A DNA stretch of 64,000 nt from Rubrimonas cliftonensis (GCF_900107585.1 NZ_FNQM01000003.1:1-64000); one strand, 5' to 3'; positions 28,098 to 37,179 are shown, numbered from the stretch's first letter. The notes: a model not told the origin generated them from the letters alone. Numbers and translations: made by a program.

Positions 28098-28352
28098 TCA
28101 GCGCTGCGCTTCGGTGGGCCCGGCCGGCGTCTCCTCGTCGAGCAGGCGGTGCAGGTGGGCGATGAAGTAGCGGGTCTGCGCGCTGTCCACCGTACGCTGA
28201 GCGGCGGCCTTCCAGGCGGCGTGGGCGCTTGCGTAGTTCGGGAACAGCCCCACGATGTCGATGGCCGACGGATCGACGAACTCGGTGGACTGCGGATTCT
28301 TGAGCTCGCCGCCGAACACGAGGTGCAGCAGGGTCGGCGCTTGGTCGGCCAT
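28098..28352 (-). CDS. DUF4170 domain-containing protein
   Basis: An 84-aa soluble protein. LLHLVFGGELKNPQSTEFVD and IVGLFPNYASAHAAWKAAAQ followed by TVDSAQTRYFIAHLHRLLDE are the DUF4170 pattern. The function is unknown, but the gene commonly stands at the head of Kdo transferase/acyltransferase runs in alphaproteobacteria, as here. I start it at MADQAPTLL (28352) rather than at an ATG ten codons upstream, which would add an unconserved arginine-rich stretch. Confidence 0.83.
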   Translation of the reverse strand: MADQAPTLLHLVFGGELKNPQSTEFVDPSAIDIVGLFPNYASAHAAWKAAAQRTVDSAQTRYFIAHLHRLLDEETPAGPTEAQR

Positions 28353-28409
28353 GGACGATCTCCGGCGCTGCGCGAGCGGCACGACGCCGCTGCGGTGATG
28401 GTGCGCCGC

Positions 28410-28437
28410 ACCCTAAGCGCGGGCGGCGCGCGGTCAA
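28410..28437 (-). promoter_or_regulatory. Candidate promoter of the DUF4170-lpxK operon
   Basis: On the minus strand TTGACC (28437-28432) stands 16 bases before TAGGGT (28415-28410), about 60 bases upstream of the DUF4170 start. The -35 is close to the sigma-70 consensus; the -10 is weak but usual for such GC-rich DNA. Confidence 0.4.
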
Positions 28438-28446
28438 CGCGTCAGG

Positions 28447-28503
28447 GCGCCCCTGCCCCGCCGCGCCTCAGCTTCGCCGCGCCCCTGCCCGGCCGCGCGT
28501 CAG
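28447..28503. repeat. 25-bp direct repeat at the end of cysQ
   Basis: The 25 bases at 28447-28471 recur at 28479-28503 with two C/G differences, seven bases apart. The right copy includes the cysQ stop codon (28500-28502), and the left copy holds the same TCA trinucleotide. It looks like a short tandem duplication of the gene end. Confidence 0.65.
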
Positions 28504-29303
28504 GCCGCCGGCGGACGCCGAAGCGCGAGCAACGCGCCGTGCAGCGCCGGCGGGGCGGCGATCAGCCCCCTGGAGCGCGCGCCGGGCGCGTTGAAGCGCA
28601 GCGCGGCGCCGTCGCCGTCGCTCACCGCGCAGCCGGCCTCGGCGGCGATCAGCGCGCCGGCGGCGACGTCCCACTCCCAGGCGTCGCGCAGGGTGATCAC
28701 CGCGTCGGCGCCGCCGTCGGCGACGAGGCACATGCGGTGCACGAGGGAGGGCCGGAACGCGCGCCGCACCGGCGGCGCGCCGCCCGGCCAGAGCTTCGGG
28801 TCGAGCTGCGCCGCGCCCGAGAGCGCCCGCGCGCCCGCCAGCGCGCCGCGGCCGGAATGGCCGATGGCCGCGCCGTCGCGCGTCGCGCCCTCGCCCAGCG
28901 CGGCGCTGTAGAGCTGACCCAGCGCGGGAAACCACGCCGCCGCGGCGGTGACGACCCCGGCGCGGGCGACCGCCAGCGCGACGCACCAGCCGGTTTCGCC
29001 GGCGATGAAGGCGCGCGTGCCGTCGATGGGGTCCACGATGAAGACGGTCTCGCTGGCGAGCCGCGCCGCGTCGTCCGGCGTTTCCTCCGACAGCCAGCCA
29101 TAGTCCGGCCGCGCCGCCTCCAGCCGCGACTTCGCCAGGACGTCCACGGCGAGATCGGCCTCGGTGACGGGCCCGGCCTCGCCCGGCTTCTCCCATTTCC
29201 GGGGGTCGCGGCGGAAGAAGTCCATGGCGACGGCGCCGCCCTCGCGCGCGACCTCCTCCAGCAGGGCGCGGTCCGCGCCCGGCGCCGGATGATCAGGCGA
29301 CAA
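28500..29303 (-). CDS. cysQ: 3'(2'),5'-bisphosphate nucleotidase / inositol monophosphatase family
   Basis: A 267-aa Mg-dependent phosphatase. The metal-site motifs are intact: EETPDD (WLSEETPDD), IVDPIDGTRAFIAGETGW and the C-terminal AWEWDVAAGALIAAEAG. Such enzymes remove the 3-prime phosphate from PAP formed in sulfate assimilation or act on inositol phosphates; CysQ is favoured by the GTRAFIAG sequence. The start is taken as TTG at 29303 because GGAGG lies exactly six bases upstream and no other start is in frame. It overlaps the end of pmbA by 11 bases. Confidence 0.87.
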   Translation of the reverse strand: MSPDHPAPGADRALLEEVAREGGAVAMDFFRRDPRKWEKPGEAGPVTEADLAVDVLAKSRLEAARPDYGWLSEETPDDAARLASETVFIVDPIDGTRAFIAGETGWCVALAVARAGVVTAAAAWFPALGQLYSAALGEGATRDGAAIGHSGRGALAGARALSGAAQLDPKLWPGGAPPVRRAFRPSLVHRMCLVADGGADAVITLRDAWEWDVAAGALIAAEAGCAVSDGDGAALRFNAPGARSRGLIAAPPALHGALLALRRPPAA

Positions 29304-30630
29304 CGAGGCCCTCCACCCGAAGGCTCGGAACCGACAGCGACATGTGCGGGTCCGGATCGTCGGCGGCGGCGATGGTCGGCAGCATCCGCGGCAGGGCGCC
29401 TGCGATGGTGGCCTCGGCGACGGCGTGGACGATCTCGCCATTCTCGAACCAGAACCCGCCCGCGCCGCGGCTGTAGTCCCCGGTGGTGGGGTTGACGCTG
29501 CTGCCGAGCATGGTCGTCACGAGCAGGCCGCGCCCCGCCTCGGCCATCAGCGCCTCGCGGCTGACGGCGCCGGGGGTCAGGCGAACGTTGGTGGCGCCGG
29601 GCGACGGCGCCGACGCCACGCCGCGCCGCGCGTTGCCGGTGCTCTCCAGCCCCAGCTGCCGCGCCGAGGCGCTGTCGAGCAGCCAGCGCGCCAGCACGCC
29701 GCCCTGCACGATGGGGCGCGCGCGGGCGGCGAAGCCCTCGCCGTCGAAGGGGCGGGAGGACGGCCCGCCCGGCAGCAGCGGATCCTCCAGCAGATCGGCC
29801 CAGGCGGGCAGCACCGCCTCGCCGAGACGGCCCTGCAGCCAGCTCGACCCCCGCGCCACCGAGGCGCCGTTCGCCGCGCCGAGCAGGTGCCCGATCAGCG
29901 ACGGCGCCACGCGGCGGTCGAAGATCACCACCGCCGGCCCGGCGGGCGCCTTGCGGGCGCCGAGGCGGGCGACGGCGCGCTCGGCGGCGCGGCGGCCGAC
30001 GCCGGCGGCCCCTGGCAGATCGGCGAAGCGGCGGCGCACGGCGTAGTCGTAGTCGCCCTCCATGCCCCCCGGCCCCGACGCGATGGCGGAGACCGAGAAG
30101 CCCGAGGTCGTGCGTCCGTAGCCGCCGCTGAAGCCGTTCGAGGCGGCGAGCGCAAGGTCGGTCCGGCTGACGGAGGCCTGCGCGCTTTCGACCTGCGAGA
30201 CGCCCTCGACCCCGAGCGCCGCGGCCTCGGCCTCCAGCGCCAGCCGCTCGAGCGCAGCCGGATCGGGCTGCGGGTCGTCGTCGATCAGCGCCAGCGTCGC
30301 GGGGTCGGGCGCGGGCCCGAGCGCCGCGGCGTCGGGCAGGCCGCACCAGGGATCGTCCGGCGCCGCGCGCGCCATCGCCACCGCCCGCTCGGCGATGGCG
30401 AGGATGGTCTCCGCGCGCGGATCGGACGCCGAGACGCAGGCCTGCCGCCGCCCGACGATGGCGCGCACGCCGAAATCCACGCCCTCAGAACGCCCGGCCT
30501 CCTCGATGGCGCCGCCGCGCACGGCGATCGAGGTCTCCTCGCCGCGCAGCGCAAGCGCGTCGGCGCCGTCGGCGCCGGCCTTGAGGGCCGCTTCGACGAG
30601 CCGCGCCGCGAGTGTGCTGAGGTCGATCAT
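29293..30630 (-). CDS. pmbA: TldD/PmbA family metallopeptidase-like protein
   Basis: A 445-aa protein of the TldD/TldE family. It has an N-terminal domain (GADGADALALRGEETSIAVR), the middle GVDFGVRAIVGRRQACVSAS and a C-terminal beta-rich domain ending PSLRVEGLVVA. It lacks an HExxxH zinc motif, which identifies it as the PmbA/TldE partner rather than catalytic TldD. The TldD-TldE complex trims modified peptides such as microcin B17 and degrades unfolded peptides. tldD is not in the window. cysQ overlaps its 3-prime end. Confidence 0.88.
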   Translation of the reverse strand: MIDLSTLAARLVEAALKAGADGADALALRGEETSIAVRGGAIEEAGRSEGVDFGVRAIVGRRQACVSASDPRAETILAIAERAVAMARAAPDDPWCGLPDAAALGPAPDPATLALIDDDPQPDPAALERLALEAEAAALGVEGVSQVESAQASVSRTDLALAASNGFSGGYGRTTSGFSVSAIASGPGGMEGDYDYAVRRRFADLPGAAGVGRRAAERAVARLGARKAPAGPAVVIFDRRVAPSLIGHLLGAANGASVARGSSWLQGRLGEAVLPAWADLLEDPLLPGGPSSRPFDGEGFAARARPIVQGGVLARWLLDSASARQLGLESTGNARRGVASAPSPGATNVRLTPGAVSREALMAEAGRGLLVTTMLGSSVNPTTGDYSRGAGGFWFENGEIVHAVAEATIAGALPRMLPTIAAADDPDPHMSLSVPSLRVEGLVVA

Positions 30631-30724
30631 GCCGCGCCGCTCCGTCCTGCAGGGGACCGCCTGCTTACAACCGGGCGCGCCCGGGCGAAAGGGCGGCGGG
30701 CGAAGCCAGGCGGCGCAGACGGGC

Positions 30725-31999
30725 TCAGGCGGTCTCGCCGAAAGCCCTTGCCGTGGCCGCTGCGATGCGCGGCAGGGCCTCGCCTTCCCGCTCGGCCAGC
30801 CTCGCCTCGTTCTCGGCGACGTAGCCGCGCGTCAGCGGGCACGCGTCGCGCAGGCGGCCGAGCTGGAGGTGCATCACGGCCGACGAGCCGTGCTCGAACA
30901 CCGCCTCGCAGGAGGCGAGGTAGATCTCCCACATCCTGAGAAAACGCGCCTCGTAGCGCCCTTCGAGCTGCGGGCGGGCGGCGAGGAACCGCTCGCGCCA
31001 GGCGCGCAGGGTGCGGGCGTAGTGACGCCGCCAGATCTCCACGTCGAGCGTCCAGAGCCCCGACTTCTCGATGGCGGCGACAGTCTCGGAGAGCGACGGG
31101 CTGTAGCCGCCCGGGAAGATGTGCCTGCGGATGAAGGGGCCGGTCACGCCGGGCGGCGACTTGGTCGTGATCGAGTGGATCAGCGCGAGCCCGTCCGGCG
31201 CCAGCCTGTCGCGGACGCCGAGGAAATAGGGCTGAAGCTGGCCGACGCCGACATGCTCGAGCATCCCCACCGACACGACGCGGTCGTACGTCCCGCGCAC
31301 CTCGCGATAGTCGCGCAGCTCGAAGCGCACGCGCTCCGAGAGCCCGGCGGCCTCCGCGCGGGCGCGCGCGACCGCGAGCTGGTTCTCCGCGAGCGTGACG
31401 CCGACCACCTCGACGTCGGCGACCGCGGCGAGATAGAGCGCCATGCCGCCCCAGCCGCAGCCGATGTCGAGCACGCGCTGGCCCGGGCTGAGGTTAAGCT
31501 TGGCCGCGATGCGGCGCTTCTTGGCGGTCTGCGCCTCCTCCAGCGTCGTCGCGCCCTCGGCCCAGTAGGCGCAGGAATACTGCATGTCGGCGTCGAGCAT
31601 CAGGCGGTAGAGGTCGTCGCCGATGTCGTAATGCGCCTTCGCGTTGGCGCTCGCGCGGCTCAGCGTGTTGTAGGTGAGAAAGCGCCGCGCCCTGCGCGCC
31701 AGCGTGCGGAACAGGATCTGCCCGGGCGAGAGGTCGAAGGCGCGCTTGTTGACGAAGAAGACCTCCATGAGGTCGTGCACGTCGCCGCGCTCCATCGTCA
31801 GCGTCCCGTCCATGAACGCCTCGGCGGCCTTCAGCTCGGGGTTCAGCGGGATGCGCCAGTCCAGCGAGGCGTCATGGATGCGGATCGCCGCCTGCGGGCC
31901 GTCGCCGTCGCCGAAACGCCAGACCTCGCCCCCCGGTCCGGTCAGCTCCAGCCGACCTTTGCGGACGGCGCGCTCCAGAAGGCGGGGAAGCAGGCGCAT
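30725..31999 (-). CDS. cfa: Cyclopropane-fatty-acyl-phospholipid synthase family
   Basis: SAM-dependent methyltransferase (424 aa) acting on unsaturated acyl chains in membrane phospholipid. The SAM site is VLDIGCGWGGMALYLA; AHYDIGDDLYRLMLDADMQY followed by SCAYW is the CFA synthase active-site block, and VSVGMLEHVG follows. The N-terminal lipid-binding part has the usual LNPELKAAEAFMDG. GGGAG precedes the ATG at 31999. It ends the mlaA-mlaC-DUF6524-cfa run, so membrane lipid upkeep is the common theme. Confidence 0.92.
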   Translation of the reverse strand: MRLLPRLLERAVRKGRLELTGPGGEVWRFGDGDGPQAAIRIHDASLDWRIPLNPELKAAEAFMDGTLTMERGDVHDLMEVFFVNKRAFDLSPGQILFRTLARRARRFLTYNTLSRASANAKAHYDIGDDLYRLMLDADMQYSCAYWAEGATTLEEAQTAKKRRIAAKLNLSPGQRVLDIGCGWGGMALYLAAVADVEVVGVTLAENQLAVARARAEAAGLSERVRFELRDYREVRGTYDRVVSVGMLEHVGVGQLQPYFLGVRDRLAPDGLALIHSITTKSPPGVTGPFIRRHIFPGGYSPSLSETVAAIEKSGLWTLDVEIWRRHYARTLRAWRERFLAARPQLEGRYEARFLRMWEIYLASCEAVFEHGSSAVMHLQLGRLRDACPLTRGYVAENEARLAEREGEALPRIAAATARAFGETA

Positions 32000-32028
32000 C
32001 GGCGATCTCCCTCGGCCTCGGCCCGGCG

Positions 32029-32451
32029 TCAGTCCGCAACGTCGTCGACGTCGGCCTGTCCGCTCAGCATCGCGCGGATGTGAGACCATGACATGCCGAC
32101 GCCCAGCACCACGCCCGCGACCGCGAGCGCGGCCCACTCCATCGCGGCGCCGCCGGAGAGCGTGAGAACGCCCGCATCCGCCAGCACCCAGACGAACGCC
32201 GCGAAGAAGGCCGTCGCGAGCGCGAGCCCGAGCGCGCCGAGCGCGCGGAAAGTCGCGCGCAGATAGATCGCCCAGAGTATCAGCAGCGTCACGCCGGCCA
32301 GCGCGACCAGCGGCAGGTTGTCGCGCGCGGCGCCCAGCGCCCAGTGCGCGAAGGAATGGCCGCTCGGATTGAAGGTCGCGAAGACGAGCAACACAGCGAA
32401 GACGATCCGCAGCGCCATCCCGCCGGCGGTGAACCTGCGCCCCGCGGCCAT
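32029..32451 (-). CDS. DUF6524 family membrane protein
   Basis: A 140-aa protein with four hydrophobic helices. The opening LRIVFAVLLVFATFNPSGHSFAHW, with its ATFNPSG turn, and LWAIYLRATFRALGALGL match DUF6524, a family of unknown function known from Rhodobacteraceae. It lies 7 bp after mlaC and 29 bp before cfa on the same strand. Confidence 0.8.
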   Translation of the reverse strand: MAAGRRFTAGGMALRIVFAVLLVFATFNPSGHSFAHWALGAARDNLPLVALAGVTLLILWAIYLRATFRALGALGLALATAFFAAFVWVLADAGVLTLSGGAAMEWAALAVAGVVLGVGMSWSHIRAMLSGQADVDDVAD

Positions 32452-32458
32452 GTCGCCG

Positions 32459-33043
32459 TCAGGCCCCTAGATCGGCGATGAACTGGTCGATGTCGCCGCC
32501 GCGCTTCTCAAGCATCGCGGCGAACTCCTCGCGCTGGGAGATCGACAGCGAAACGCCCTCGCCCACGACGTCGACCACCTGGGTCGAGCCGCCGCGGTCC
32601 GTCACCAGCCAGTCGATGCGGATGTCCTGCCCGCCGGGCGACTTCAGCAGGCTGTTCACGAGCACGCCGCGCTGTCCCGCATCCTGGGAGCCGGTCACGA
32701 TCAGGGTCTGACCCGAGTACTCGCCGAGGCGGCTGACATAGGCGTTCGCCGCGTAGCGCTCGAAAGCCTCGAGATAGGCCTCCTGCTGCGCCTGCGACAT
32801 CTCCCGCCAGGCGAGCCCGGCGGTGAACCGGCCGATCTGGGGAAGCGCGGCGTTCTCGCGGAACAGCTTCAGGAAAGCCTGCGCCCGCTCCTCCGGAGAG
32901 TTCGTCCGCCTGACGATGGCGATGACTTCGTCGGCGAGCTCGGTCACGAAGGCCTCGGCCGCCTCCGGCTCCAGCGCGCGCGCCGCGTCCAGCGCGAAAG
33001 CGGACGCCGCGCTGGCGACGATGAACATGCGTCGGTTGAGCAT
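32459..33043 (-). CDS. mlaC: MlaC/Ttg2D-type phospholipid-binding periplasmic protein
   Basis: A 194-aa exported protein that shuttles phospholipids between MlaA at the outer membrane and the MlaFEDB complex at the inner membrane. An N-terminal signal (MLNRRMFIVASAASAFALDA) contains a twin arginine, so export may be Tat-type. The MlaC core is seen in FLKLFRENAALPQIGRFTAG, YVSRLGEYSGQTLIVTGSQD and the final LEKRGGDIDQFIADLGA. It lies 37 bp after mlaA. Confidence 0.9.
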   Translation of the reverse strand: MLNRRMFIVASAASAFALDAARALEPEAAEAFVTELADEVIAIVRRTNSPEERAQAFLKLFRENAALPQIGRFTAGLAWREMSQAQQEAYLEAFERYAANAYVSRLGEYSGQTLIVTGSQDAGQRGVLVNSLLKSPGGQDIRIDWLVTDRGGSTQVVDVVGEGVSLSISQREEFAAMLEKRGGDIDQFIADLGA

Positions 33044-33080
33044 TCCTGGTCGTCTCCTGCTGGTCGCGCCGGAGGCGCGG

Positions 33081-33824
33081 TCACTCCGCGAAAACGTCGG
33101 GTAGCGCCTCGACGTCCACAACCCCGTCGGCGATGCGGTTGCGCCTGCTGAGCACATAGCCCGTGCGCGTCGCCACATAACTGTCCTCGCTGTCGTACAG
33201 AACGCTGTCGATGATTTCGAAGTTCTGGTCGCGCAGAATGATCACCGGGCCGACGAACTCGCCGACCGCGGCCGCGATCTGCCCGGTGCCGCCGCCGAAA
33301 GTGACGTAGGTCAGCGGGTTCATGGCGATGTTGCCGATGCGCCCGAAGGCGTCGCGCGACGTCGCCGGCCCCAGCACCGGCAGAACGACGAAAACCCCCT
33401 CCTCGGCGCCCCACTCGGCCAGCGTCACGCCGAAGCCGTTGTCCTCGAACGGCAGACCGAACTCCGTCGCCGGGTCGAGCAGGCCGCCGGCCCCCACGAG
33501 CGTGTTCACGCCGAACCGCCCCGCCGTCTCAAGCGCGCCGTCGACGTCGGCCTGAAGGACGTTGTTGATGAAGATCAGCGGCAGCCGCACATGCTCGACG
33601 AAGTTGCCGAGCATGTGCTGGAACAGCGTCGGCGTGGCGACATCATAGACCTGCGCCGCGGGCCGCAGCACGAAGCGGTCCGCCGCCACGTTGAAGCCGT
33701 GCATGACGCGGTTCACATTCTCGTACGGGTCGGCGATGAGCTGTCCCGGCGGCGTGGGGGCGGCGCACGCGCCGAGCGATAGCGCGGCGAGGCCGCAAGC
33801 AGCGAGGGTGGTTCCGATTCGCAT
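33081..33824 (-). CDS. mlaA: Outer-membrane lipoprotein MlaA (VacJ)
   Basis: A 247-aa lipoprotein with lipobox LSLGAC. It extracts mislocalised phospholipids from the outer leaflet of the outer membrane. Signature segments are DPYENVNRVMHGFN, VEHVRLPLIFINNVLQADVD, RFGVNTLVGAGGLLDPA and GLPFEDNGFGVTLAEWG. The ATG at 33824 gives a good signal peptide. It heads the minus-strand lipid run and diverges from the type I secretion genes. Confidence 0.94.
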   Translation of the reverse strand: MRIGTTLAACGLAALSLGACAAPTPPGQLIADPYENVNRVMHGFNVAADRFVLRPAAQVYDVATPTLFQHMLGNFVEHVRLPLIFINNVLQADVDGALETAGRFGVNTLVGAGGLLDPATEFGLPFEDNGFGVTLAEWGAEEGVFVVLPVLGPATSRDAFGRIGNIAMNPLTYVTFGGGTGQIAAAVGEFVGPVIILRDQNFEIIDSVLYDSEDSYVATRTGYVLSRRNRIADGVVDVEALPDVFAE

Positions 33825-33988
33825 GGCACGCCTTCCAGTCTGGGGCTCCGCTCCGCGCCAAGGAGTCGCGTGAGACCGCCTAACATATCCTCTCGCAAGC
33901 ACGCGCGCCGAAATCAAGGCGACATACGGGCTTCGCATTCGGCCGTCCGTCATGCTAACGACCGCGCGTTCAGAGGAGAATGGGCGTC

Positions 33989-35794
33989 ATGCGCGAGCCA
34001 CCCCGTAACGGCCTTCCCGAGTTGCGCGCGGCGCTCGGGGCGTCGCGCAGCCTCTTTTTCGGCGTCGGGCTGTTCAGCGTGTTCGTGAACCTGCTCATGC
34101 TCACCGGGCCCCTTTTCATGCTTCAGGTCTACGACCGCGTCCTGGCCAGCCGCTCCGAGGCGACGCTGCTGACGCTGTTCCTGCTGATCGTCGCGCTCTT
34201 CGCGCTGATGGGCGTGCTGGACTTCGCCCGCACGCGGGTGCTGTCGCGCGCCGGCGCCCGGTTCCAGAGCCTGCTCGACCGGCGCGTGTTCGACGCCGTC
34301 CTGCGCAGGGCGGTCTCGCCCGACGAACGGGGCGCGCCGAGTTCGGGTCTGCGCGACCTTGAGGCGATCCAGCGCGCGCTGTCCGGTCCGGCGCCTTTCG
34401 CCTTCTTCGACGCGCCCTTCGCACCGCTGTTTCTGGCGATGATCTTCTTCTTCCACTGGAGCCTCGGCCTGCTGGCCATCGTCGGCGGGATCATTCTGTT
34501 CGCGATCGCGCTCCTGAACGAACGCCGGTCGCGCGCGCCGCTGGCGGCGTCGGCGGAGGCTTCCGCGAGGTCGGAGAACTTCGCCGAAGTGCTGCGGCGC
34601 GAGGGCGAGACGGTGCAGGGGCTGGGGATGCGCGAGGCGGCGCTGGCGCGCTGGAGCGGCCTGCGCGAGAGCAGCCTCGCGGCCCAGATCGGCGCGTCGG
34701 ACGCGACCACGGGCTACAGCGTCAGCTCCAAGACCATGCGGTTCTTCCTGCAGTCGGCGATGCTCGCGCTCGGCGCGCTGCTGGCGATCGAAGGCGAGAT
34801 CACGCCGGGCGTGATGATCGCAGGCTCGATCCTGATGGGCCGCGCGCTGGCGCCGGTGGAGCAGGCCATCGGCCAGTGGGCGGTCATGCAGCGGGCCTTC
34901 TCCGGCTGGAGCAAGCTGAAGGAACTGCTTGAGAAGACGCCGCCGGAAGCCCGGCGCACCGAACTGCCGGCGCCGAAAGGGCTGCTTGAGGCGGTGGGCG
35001 TCACCGCGGCGGCCCCCGGTTCGCGGACGCCGGCGCTGCGCAACGTCTCGTTCCGGGTGGAGCCCGGCCAGGCGCTCGGGGTGATCGGGCCTTCGGCCGC
35101 GGGAAAATCGACGCTGGCGCGGCTTTTGGTGGGGATCTGGCGGCCCGCCTCGGGCTCGGTGCGCCTCGACGGCGCCGCGCTGGACCAGTATGACGACGTC
35201 ACCCTCGGGCGGCATGTCGGATATCTGCCGCAGGACGTGGCGCTGTTCGACGGCACGGTGGCGGAGAACATCGCCCGCCTGTCGCCGGACGTCGACGCGC
35301 AGGCCGTCGTGACAGCGGCGAAGCGCGCCGGGGCGCACGAGCTCATCCTGCGACTGCCGCAGGGTTACGACACGCCCATCGGCCCCTCCGGCGCGCGCCT
35401 GTCCGGCGGCCAGCGTCAGCGCATCGCGCTGGCGCGCGCGCTCTACGGCGATCCGGCGGTGGTGGTCATGGACGAGCCCAACTCGAACCTCGACGCGCGG
35501 GGAGAGCAGGCGCTGGTCGCGGCGATCAAGGATCTGCGCGAGCGCGGCCGCGTCGCCGTGGTCATGGCGCACAGGCCCTCCGCCATCGCGGCGTGCGACG
35601 TGCTGCTTATGCTCGACCAGGGCGCGCCGCGGGCGTTCGGCCCGAAGGAGCAGGTGCTGAAGGAGACGACGGCGAACTATCCGCAACTCGTCGGCGGGGC
35701 GCCGGCGTCCGCCGCGCCGCCAGCCGCGCCGCCGCCCCAGCAGACGGGCGGCGCCTCCGCCGTCGGCGGCGGCTACTTCAGGCCGAAGCCGTGA
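33989..35794 (+). CDS. Type I secretion system permease/ATPase (PrtD-like)
   Basis: ABC exporter half-transporter of about 601 aa. The membrane domain (about 20-300, six helices) includes LMLTGPLFMLQVYDRVLASR, typical of PrtD/LapB-like exporters. The nucleotide domain has Walker A GPSAAGKSTL, a Q-loop at GYLPQDVALFDGTV, signature LSGGQRQRIALARAL and Walker B VVVMDEPNSNLD. A C39-like N-terminal domain is absent. The ATG at 33989 is ten bases from GGAG; the earlier ATG at 33980 is only one base away from it and so less likely. The next gene overlaps its stop (GTGA). Confidence 0.92.
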   Translation: MREPPRNGLPELRAALGASRSLFFGVGLFSVFVNLLMLTGPLFMLQVYDRVLASRSEATLLTLFLLIVALFALMGVLDFARTRVLSRAGARFQSLLDRRVFDAVLRRAVSPDERGAPSSGLRDLEAIQRALSGPAPFAFFDAPFAPLFLAMIFFFHWSLGLLAIVGGIILFAIALLNERRSRAPLAASAEASARSENFAEVLRREGETVQGLGMREAALARWSGLRESSLAAQIGASDATTGYSVSSKTMRFFLQSAMLALGALLAIEGEITPGVMIAGSILMGRALAPVEQAIGQWAVMQRAFSGWSKLKELLEKTPPEARRTELPAPKGLLEAVGVTAAAPGSRTPALRNVSFRVEPGQALGVIGPSAAGKSTLARLLVGIWRPASGSVRLDGAALDQYDDVTLGRHVGYLPQDVALFDGTVAENIARLSPDVDAQAVVTAAKRAGAHELILRLPQGYDTPIGPSGARLSGGQRQRIALARALYGDPAVVVMDEPNSNLDARGEQALVAAIKDLRERGRVAVVMAHRPSAIAACDVLLMLDQGAPRAFGPKEQVLKETTANYPQLVGGAPASAAPPAAPPPQQTGGASAVGGGYFRPKP

Positions 35795-37179
35795 GCGGCG
35801 CAGCGCAACCGCCGGCGCCGGCCGGCCCTCGCACCACAGCCCTCGGCGCCCTTGCGTCGCCAAGCGCTGCGGCCCCTGCTCAGCGACTCGGGAAGTGGAG
35901 CGCGGCGTCGGCGATGCGGATCGGCCTTGTCGCCGTCTTCGTGCTTGTCTTCGGCATCGGCGGCTGGTCCGCGCTGGCGACGATCTCCGGCGCGGTCGTC
36001 GCGTCGGGCAGGGTCAAGGTCGAGAACAACCAGCAGGTCGTTCAGCACCCCGACGGCGGCGTGGTGCTGCAGCTCAACGTGAAGGAGGGGCAGAAGGTCG
36101 AGGCCGGCGACGTGCTCATCGGCCTCGACGACCGGCTACAGCGGGCCGAGCTGGCGATCCTCGAAGGACAGCTCTACGAGATCATGGCCCGCATCGGCCG
36201 CCTGGAGGCCGAGCAGGAGGACGCCGAGGCGCCCACCTTCGACCCCGAGCTGGTCTCGGTCGCAGCGCAGCGGCCGGAGATCGCGTCGCTCGTCGAAGGC
36301 CAGTCGCGTCTCTTCGCCGCCCGGCTGGAGACGCTCAACCGCGAGCGAGAGCAGCTCCGCGAGCGTCAGGTCCAGATCCGCGACGAAATCAAGGGCGCAG
36401 AGTCGCAGATGAACGCCCTCGAGATCCAGCTCGGCTTCATCGGCCAGGAGTTGCGCGACCAGCGCTCGCTGCTGGACCGCGGCCTGACGCAGGCGACGCG
36501 CGTGCTGTCGCTCGAACGAGAGAAGGCGCGGCTCGACGGCGAGTTCGGCGCATTGACCGCGCAGATCGCCCAGGCGCGCGGCCGCATCACCGAGATCGAG
36601 ATCCAGATCGTCGGCCGCGAGGCGACGCGGCGCGAAGAGGCGATCGCGGAACTGCGCGACCTGCGCTCGCGCGAGGCGGAGTTGAAACAGCAGCGCCTCT
36701 CCCTGCTGGAGACGCTGGAGCGCCTTGCGATCCGTGCGCCGCGTTCCGGCTCCGTCATCGGGCTCACCGTGTTCACCGAACGCGCGGTGATCCGCCCCGC
36801 CGAGCCGATCCTCTTCATTGTGCCGGAAGCGGCGGAGCTGGTGGTGGAGGCGCGGATCGAGCCGCAGCAGATCGATCAGGTCTATGTCGATCAGCCGGCG
36901 CGGCTCCGCTTCTCGGCCTTCAACCAGCGCACGACGCCGGAGATCGACGCCATGGTGGCGCGCATCTCGGCCGATGCGATCGTCGACGAGAACACCGGGC
37001 AGAGCTACTTTCTCGCCGAAGTCGACATCACGCCGCAGGGTCGGGAACAGCTCGGCGACCTGCGTCTCGTCGCCGGCATGCCGGTGGACGCGTTCCTGCG
37101 CACGGGCGACCGCACGCCGCTAAGCTTCCTCGTGAAGCCCGTTTCCGACTATTTCAGCGGCGCGCTGACCGAGCGCTGA
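35791..37179 (+). CDS. Type I secretion periplasmic adaptor (HlyD family)
   Basis: A 462-aa membrane fusion protein with one N-terminal membrane helix (about 43-66, IGLVAVFVLVFGIGGWSALA). A lipoyl/barrel-sandwich half follows (VVQHPDGGVVLQLNVKEGQK), then a long alpha-helical hairpin (about 150-310) and a beta-barrel (RIEPQQIDQVYVDQPARLRF). It links the ABC protein to an outer-membrane TolC-type channel, which is not encoded here. It starts with GTG overlapping the exporter stop. Confidence 0.92.
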   Translation: MSGAAQPPAPAGPRTTALGALASPSAAAPAQRLGKWSAASAMRIGLVAVFVLVFGIGGWSALATISGAVVASGRVKVENNQQVVQHPDGGVVLQLNVKEGQKVEAGDVLIGLDDRLQRAELAILEGQLYEIMARIGRLEAEQEDAEAPTFDPELVSVAAQRPEIASLVEGQSRLFAARLETLNREREQLRERQVQIRDEIKGAESQMNALEIQLGFIGQELRDQRSLLDRGLTQATRVLSLEREKARLDGEFGALTAQIAQARGRITEIEIQIVGREATRREEAIAELRDLRSREAELKQQRLSLLETLERLAIRAPRSGSVIGLTVFTERAVIRPAEPILFIVPEAAELVVEARIEPQQIDQVYVDQPARLRFSAFNQRTTPEIDAMVARISADAIVDENTGQSYFLAEVDITPQGREQLGDLRLVAGMPVDAFLRTGDRTPLSFLVKPVSDYFSGALTER

